DNA of 64,000 nt, from assembly GCA_964423425.1 (NCBI GenBank), contig CAYRES010000002.1, forward strand, positions 1-64,000. The letters are read 5' to 3'. Below are positions 60,588 to 64,000 of the stretch, one piece after another. Source of the stretch: CAYRES01 sp964423425. Lineage in GTDB: Bacteria > Actinomycetota > Thermoleophilia > RBG-16-64-13. The notes beneath the pieces were generated by a model that saw only the letters and a program-made list of their open reading frames with translations, made no database searches and was not told the origin of the DNA. The translations under genes were made by a program, and so were the position numbers. How positions within the stretch are numbered: position 1 is the stretch's first letter; each line of letters opens with the position of its first letter.

Positions 60588-63377
60588 ATGCGGCCCCTCC
60601 GTCTCGAGATGAACGCCTTCGGCCCTTTCGCCTCCACCGAGGTCATCGATTTCCGGGAACTGGGCGAGACGTCCTTCTTCCTCATCCACGGGCCCACCGG
60701 TGCCGGCAAGACCACTGTCCTCGATGCGATGTGCGTGGCCCTCTACGGTAAGACCACGGGCGACGAACGCACGGCCGAGCAGATGCGGAGCGGGTTTGCC
60801 TCACCCGGGCATCCTACCTCACTGCGGTTCGACTTCGCCGTCGGCAGAGACTGTTACCGAGTGGAGCGCATTCCCAGGCAGACGCGGCCGGCGCTCAGGG
60901 GTGAGGGCTTGGTGAACGTGCCGCCCGAAGCCACGCTGTGGCGGCGCACCGGCCTTTCTGATGACAACACACCGGGTGAGGTGCTCGCCACAGGCACTTC
61001 GGATGTGACCGAGAAAGTGGTGAAGCTCCTGGGCTTCTCAGCCGGGCAATTCCGCCAGGTGATCATGCTGCCGCAGGGGAGGTTCCGCGAGCTGCTGTCG
61101 GCCGGTTCGAGAGAGCGCCAACGCATTCTGGAGGAACTCTTCGACGCCGAGTTGTACGGATCGTTCGAGACCTTCCTGAAGGAGCGCAAGCGCACCATCG
61201 GTCGCCGGGTGGACGATCTACGGCTGAAGATCGGCGAGGTGCTGGCGGTGCACGAGGTCGAGGCGGCGGAGCAACTCCAAGCTCTTCTGGCCGAGACCGG
61301 GGAGATCACAGCCGGGCTGGAGCGGGAGGAGGCCGCCGCCAAACAGGAGGCCGTGCGGGCCCAAGAGGCGGTGGACGAGGCCCGGCGAATCGCCGCCCTG
61401 TTCGAGGCCGAGGCTGTCGCCCGAGAAGCCGCGCGAGAAGCCGGGGAGGCGCTCGCGGAGGCTGAAGCGCAGGCCACACAGGCGGGGGCTGCACTGGCCG
61501 AGGAACGTCTTCGCGACCCACGGCGGGAGGAGCTTCAGGGGCGCGTCCGCGATCTGGAGGCGCTCAGGGCGAAGGTCACCGCCTTGGCCGCCACACAGAA
61601 GGAGCACGAGGCGGCCGGCCGTGCCGTGGAGGAGTGTGCGGAGGCACTGGCCACCGCCCAGGGCAGCTGTGTGCACGCGGAGGCGGAAGTGGCCCGCCTG
61701 GAGGGGGAATGGCGGGAGGCGCAAGAAGCCGCCCAACAGGCGGTCGTGAAGTCGGCGCGGGTGGAGAGGGAGGCCGACACGGTCAAGGTGCGGCTCGCGG
61801 CCCTGCGGGCGCTCGCGGCGGTGGATGCCGATCTCCGTTCGGCTGAGGAGAAGGCTCTGGAAGCGGCGGCTCTTCACGAACGGGCTGCGGACCGGGTGCG
61901 GGAAGCCGCCGCCTCTCTCGATACTCTCGAGCGCACCTGGCGGGAGGGCCAGGCCGCGCTGTTGGCCGCCGCGCTTGCGGAAGGGGAGCCGTGCCCGATC
62001 TGTGGCTCCACCCACCATCCCGCGCCGGCGCATGCCGAGGGTGAGTTGGTGACCACCGAGCAGGTGGAGGAGGTCCGCGAGCGCCTGCGGGAGCTCGAGG
62101 AGCAGGAGAAGGCGTCGGCCGTCACCAAGGGCCAGACCCACGCCGACGCCGTCGCCCTGCGGGCACGGCGCACCCAGATCGAGAGCGGCCTGGTGGGGCA
62201 GCCCGGTTTCGAGGGCGCACAGGGTCTCCAGGGAGACGCCCTCACCACCGCCGTCAAAGACCTCACCGAACATCAGTGCCACGTCGAGGCCCGCCTGCGC
62301 GATCTTGGCGCAGCCGTCACGCCGCCGGCCCCGCTCGAGAAGGCGCTGGAGAGAGCACGCGTTGGTGCAAGAGACGCGGGCGCCGCCAAGGACGCGGCCC
62401 GCGAAGCCCTCGGCAAGGCAGAGAGCGGGCAAAGCCGCACAGCGGGCATCCTCGCCACGCAATCCGCCGAGGTGCCGGAGGAGTATCGCCGGCCCGGGGC
62501 TCTCGAGGAGGCACTGGCGGCTGCAGTCGAGGAGCACGGGACGCTCACGGAGGCCCTCGAGAGTGCGCGAGAGGCCAACGAAAAGGCCGGCCAGAGTCTG
62601 GCGGCAGCCAAGCGCAGCTCCACCGAGGCGGCGGCACGGCTGACCGAGGCTGCGGCACAGGTGGAGGAGCTCGAGCCGCCCGACCTGGGAGCGCTCGAGG
62701 AAGCCGCCCGCGACTCCGGCGCCGCCCGCGATGCGGCGGTGGCCTCCGCTGCGGCCTCGCGGAGGCACGCCGAGGCCGTAGCGGAGTCCTTCAGCCGCGT
62801 CGCCTCACTCAACGAAGAGTTGGAGACGGCCGCGGCCGAGTTCTCTTGGGTGGCCCTCTTCTCCGATGCCGCCAACCGTTCCAGCCTGAGCTTCCAGAGA
62901 TACGTACTGGGCGTGTTCCTCGCAGAGGTGCTGGCGGCGGCCACCACACGCCTGCTGCAGATGACCCGGGGTCGCTACCGCCTGCACGCGGCCGCCGGCC
63001 CTGTCGACGGCCGCCGCGCGGGTGGGCTCGACCTCGAGGTGTTCGACGAGTTCACCGGCGAGGATCGGCCGGTGGGTACGCTCTCCGGCGGGGAGGGTTT
63101 CATGGCCAGCCTCGCCTTGGCCCTCGGTCTCGCCGACGTGGTGCAGAGCTTCTCGGGCGGCATCCGGCTCGAGGCGGTCTTCGTCGACGAAGGCTTCGGC
63201 ACTCTCGATCCCGAAGCTCTCGACGCCGCGCTCGACACTCTGCTCGCCCTCCGCGAACACGGGCGGTTGGTGGGGGTGATCTCTCACGTCCCCGAGCTCC
63301 GGGAGCGCATCGATTGCCGGCTCGAGGTCATTCCCACGAGCAAGGGCAGCACGGCGCAGCTGGTGGTGCCGCATTGA
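60588..63377 (+). CDS. sbcC: DNA repair ATPase SbcC (Rad50-like)
   Basis: A 929-residue SMC-type ATPase. Walker A GPTGAGKT at 35-42; two long coiled-coil arms rich in Ala/Glu/Arg; zinc hook CPIC at C469/C472 (GEPCPICGSTHHPAP); C-terminal signature LSGGEGFMASLALALGLADVV and Walker B VFVDEGFGTLD. Slightly shorter than Escherichia coli SbcC (1048). It is the partner of SbcD, with which it forms a nuclease acting on hairpin and blocked ends. A weak 6-bp stem hairpin (CTCCGC/GCGGAG, 63404-63422) follows. Confidence 0.95.
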   Translation: MRPLRLEMNAFGPFASTEVIDFRELGETSFFLIHGPTGAGKTTVLDAMCVALYGKTTGDERTAEQMRSGFASPGHPTSLRFDFAVGRDCYRVERIPRQTRPALRGEGLVNVPPEATLWRRTGLSDDNTPGEVLATGTSDVTEKVVKLLGFSAGQFRQVIMLPQGRFRELLSAGSRERQRILEELFDAELYGSFETFLKERKRTIGRRVDDLRLKIGEVLAVHEVEAAEQLQALLAETGEITAGLEREEAAAKQEAVRAQEAVDEARRIAALFEAEAVAREAAREAGEALAEAEAQATQAGAALAEERLRDPRREELQGRVRDLEALRAKVTALAATQKEHEAAGRAVEECAEALATAQGSCVHAEAEVARLEGEWREAQEAAQQAVVKSARVEREADTVKVRLAALRALAAVDADLRSAEEKALEAAALHERAADRVREAAASLDTLERTWREGQAALLAAALAEGEPCPICGSTHHPAPAHAEGELVTTEQVEEVRERLRELEEQEKASAVTKGQTHADAVALRARRTQIESGLVGQPGFEGAQGLQGDALTTAVKDLTEHQCHVEARLRDLGAAVTPPAPLEKALERARVGARDAGAAKDAAREALGKAESGQSRTAGILATQSAEVPEEYRRPGALEEALAAAVEEHGTLTEALESAREANEKAGQSLAAAKRSSTEAAARLTEAAAQVEELEPPDLGALEEAARDSGAARDAAVASAAASRRHAEAVAESFSRVASLNEELETAAAEFSWVALFSDAANRSSLSFQRYVLGVFLAEVLAAATTRLLQMTRGRYRLHAAAGPVDGRRAGGLDLEVFDEFTGEDRPVGTLSGGEGFMASLALALGLADVVQSFSGGIRLEAVFVDEGFGTLDPEALDAALDTLLALREHGRLVGVISHVPELRERIDCRLEVIPTSKGSTAQLVVPH

Positions 63378-63494
63378 CGCCAACGTGTGGGTGGCCGCTC
63401 GGTCTCCGCTCGGTCGGCGGAGCCGACTCTCGTATCGTGGGCCGCAGAGCTCATCCGTTCTCCCGGTTTGGATGCAGTCGTCTCGGGGCAGAAG

Positions 63495-64000
63495 ATGGGT
63501 ATGACTCAGGATGCCGAAAGCAGCCTGCGCAAGAGAGTTCTCGCGGCCGCAACGTTCATCAAGCTTACGCGGGCCTGCTCTTGGGTTACGGCCCGCATAC
63601 ACGTCGACCTGGAGCACGTGGGCCTCACCTCCAGCCAGTTCGCCGTGCTCGAGGTGCTCTTCAACAAGGGAAGTCTCCCCGCAGAGACGGTGCGCTCCAA
63701 AGTGCTGATGGGAGGAGGGGAGTCATTCTTCGGTGAGGTCGCGGCTTTGGAGGCGAGGGGCCTCGTCCGCCGGGTGGAGGAGGGCGGGCACGCGCACAGC
63801 GAGGTGCTGGATCTCACCGACGACACGATTCTAGATCTCACGCCCGAAGGCCAGGAGCTCATGGGTGAGTTCCTTCCGGAGCACCTCGACAAGATCGAGG
63901 AGGAGATGGGCATTCTCTCCGAGGAGGAACTGGCGGTGCTCGGCGACCTCCTGCGCAAGGTGGGGCGGGGCCGTGCGCCGGCGAGGCGCGGCTGGGGCCC
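63495..64000 (+). CDS. MarR-family transcriptional regulator (3' end cut by window)
   Basis: The frame from ATG 63495 runs 168 codons to the edge without a stop. The winged-helix core is seen in HVGLTSSQFAVLEVLFNKGSL, ALEARGLVRRV, and LTPEGQELMGEFLPEHLDKIEEEM, the usual MarR pattern including the last dimerisation helices. The wing has an unusual acidic, Ser/His-bearing sequence (EEGGHAHSEVLDLTDDTILD) where basic residues are common. Its ligand and targets are unknown; it may or may not relate to sbcDC. Confidence 0.85.
   Translation, partial: MGMTQDAESSLRKRVLAAATFIKLTRACSWVTARIHVDLEHVGLTSSQFAVLEVLFNKGSLPAETVRSKVLMGGGESFFGEVAALEARGLVRRVEEGGHAHSEVLDLTDDTILDLTPEGQELMGEFLPEHLDKIEEEMGILSEEELAVLGDLLRKVGRGRAPARRGWG

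Noticed and set aside
61218..62768. Minus-strand open frame of 516 codons inside sbcC
   Set aside because: Antisense of the Ala/Glu-rich coiled coil gives Leu/Gly/Arg-rich low-complexity sequence; not a gene.

Overview
The window is GC-rich DNA that looks like a deep-branching, probably anaerobic actinobacterium (Actinomycetota; Thermoleophilia- or Coriobacteriia-like). The evidence is threonine-rich linkers after the lipobox of the solute-binding lipoproteins, two tungsten/molybdenum aldehyde ferredoxin oxidoreductases, S-layer-homology proteins, a TipAS-type MerR regulator and frequent GTG/TTG starts behind strong purine-rich ribosome sites. The lineage is inferred from these traits only. 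The sequence appears to be three contigs: two 10-N gaps (10908-10917 and 56254-56263) and the first 90 bases are bordered by G/C homopolymers that look artefactual.

Positions 91-34552 form a catabolic island. A leftward operon (7008 to 91) encodes a FadR-type GntR regulator, a FAD subunit, a fused 2Fe-2S/molybdopterin hydroxylase, an HpcH/HpaI aldolase and a class I aminotransferase. A divergent class V aminotransferase follows. A rightward operon (8682 to 17259) encodes a second GntR regulator, a complete branched-chain-amino-acid-type ABC transporter (binding protein, LivH, M, G, F) and an AOR fused to a multi-cluster ferredoxin. A long leftward operon (29543 to 17460) encodes a cupin, a hydantoin/Asp-Glu racemase, a complete dipeptide-type ABC transporter, an amidohydrolase and both hydantoinase/oxoprolinase subunits. 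Each of the three operons begins with a near-consensus sigma-70 promoter whose start point is overlapped by an 11-bp palindrome TGGTYNGACCA, a FadR-type operator. They therefore look like one local regulon for import, racemisation, ring opening, hydroxylation and transamination of small nitrogenous compounds. A dipeptidase, a membrane-anchored M14 peptidase and a second AOR (30272-34552) fit the same nitrogen/peptide theme.

Positions 34607-42992 are mixed: a DUF2807 lipoprotein, a decayed helix-turn-helix gene, a YbaK-like deacylase, a GH1 glycosidase, threonine synthase, the GDP-deoxyhexose pair rmd-gmd, and a TPR regulator-like protein. Positions 43156-50030 are a second peptide ABC transporter operon (ATPases first, then binding protein and permeases) ending in an M20 peptidase. 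Positions 50209-53569 carry two convergent SLH-domain surface proteins.

The right end (53809-64000) has an amidohydrolase divergent from a merR/tipA-type regulator with a textbook 19-bp-spacer promoter and a 36-bp palindromic leader, a few small proteins, a Glu/Leu-type dehydrogenase, sbcD-sbcC, and a MarR-type regulator that runs off the end. I saw no rRNA, tRNA, CRISPR array, insertion sequence or phage gene.
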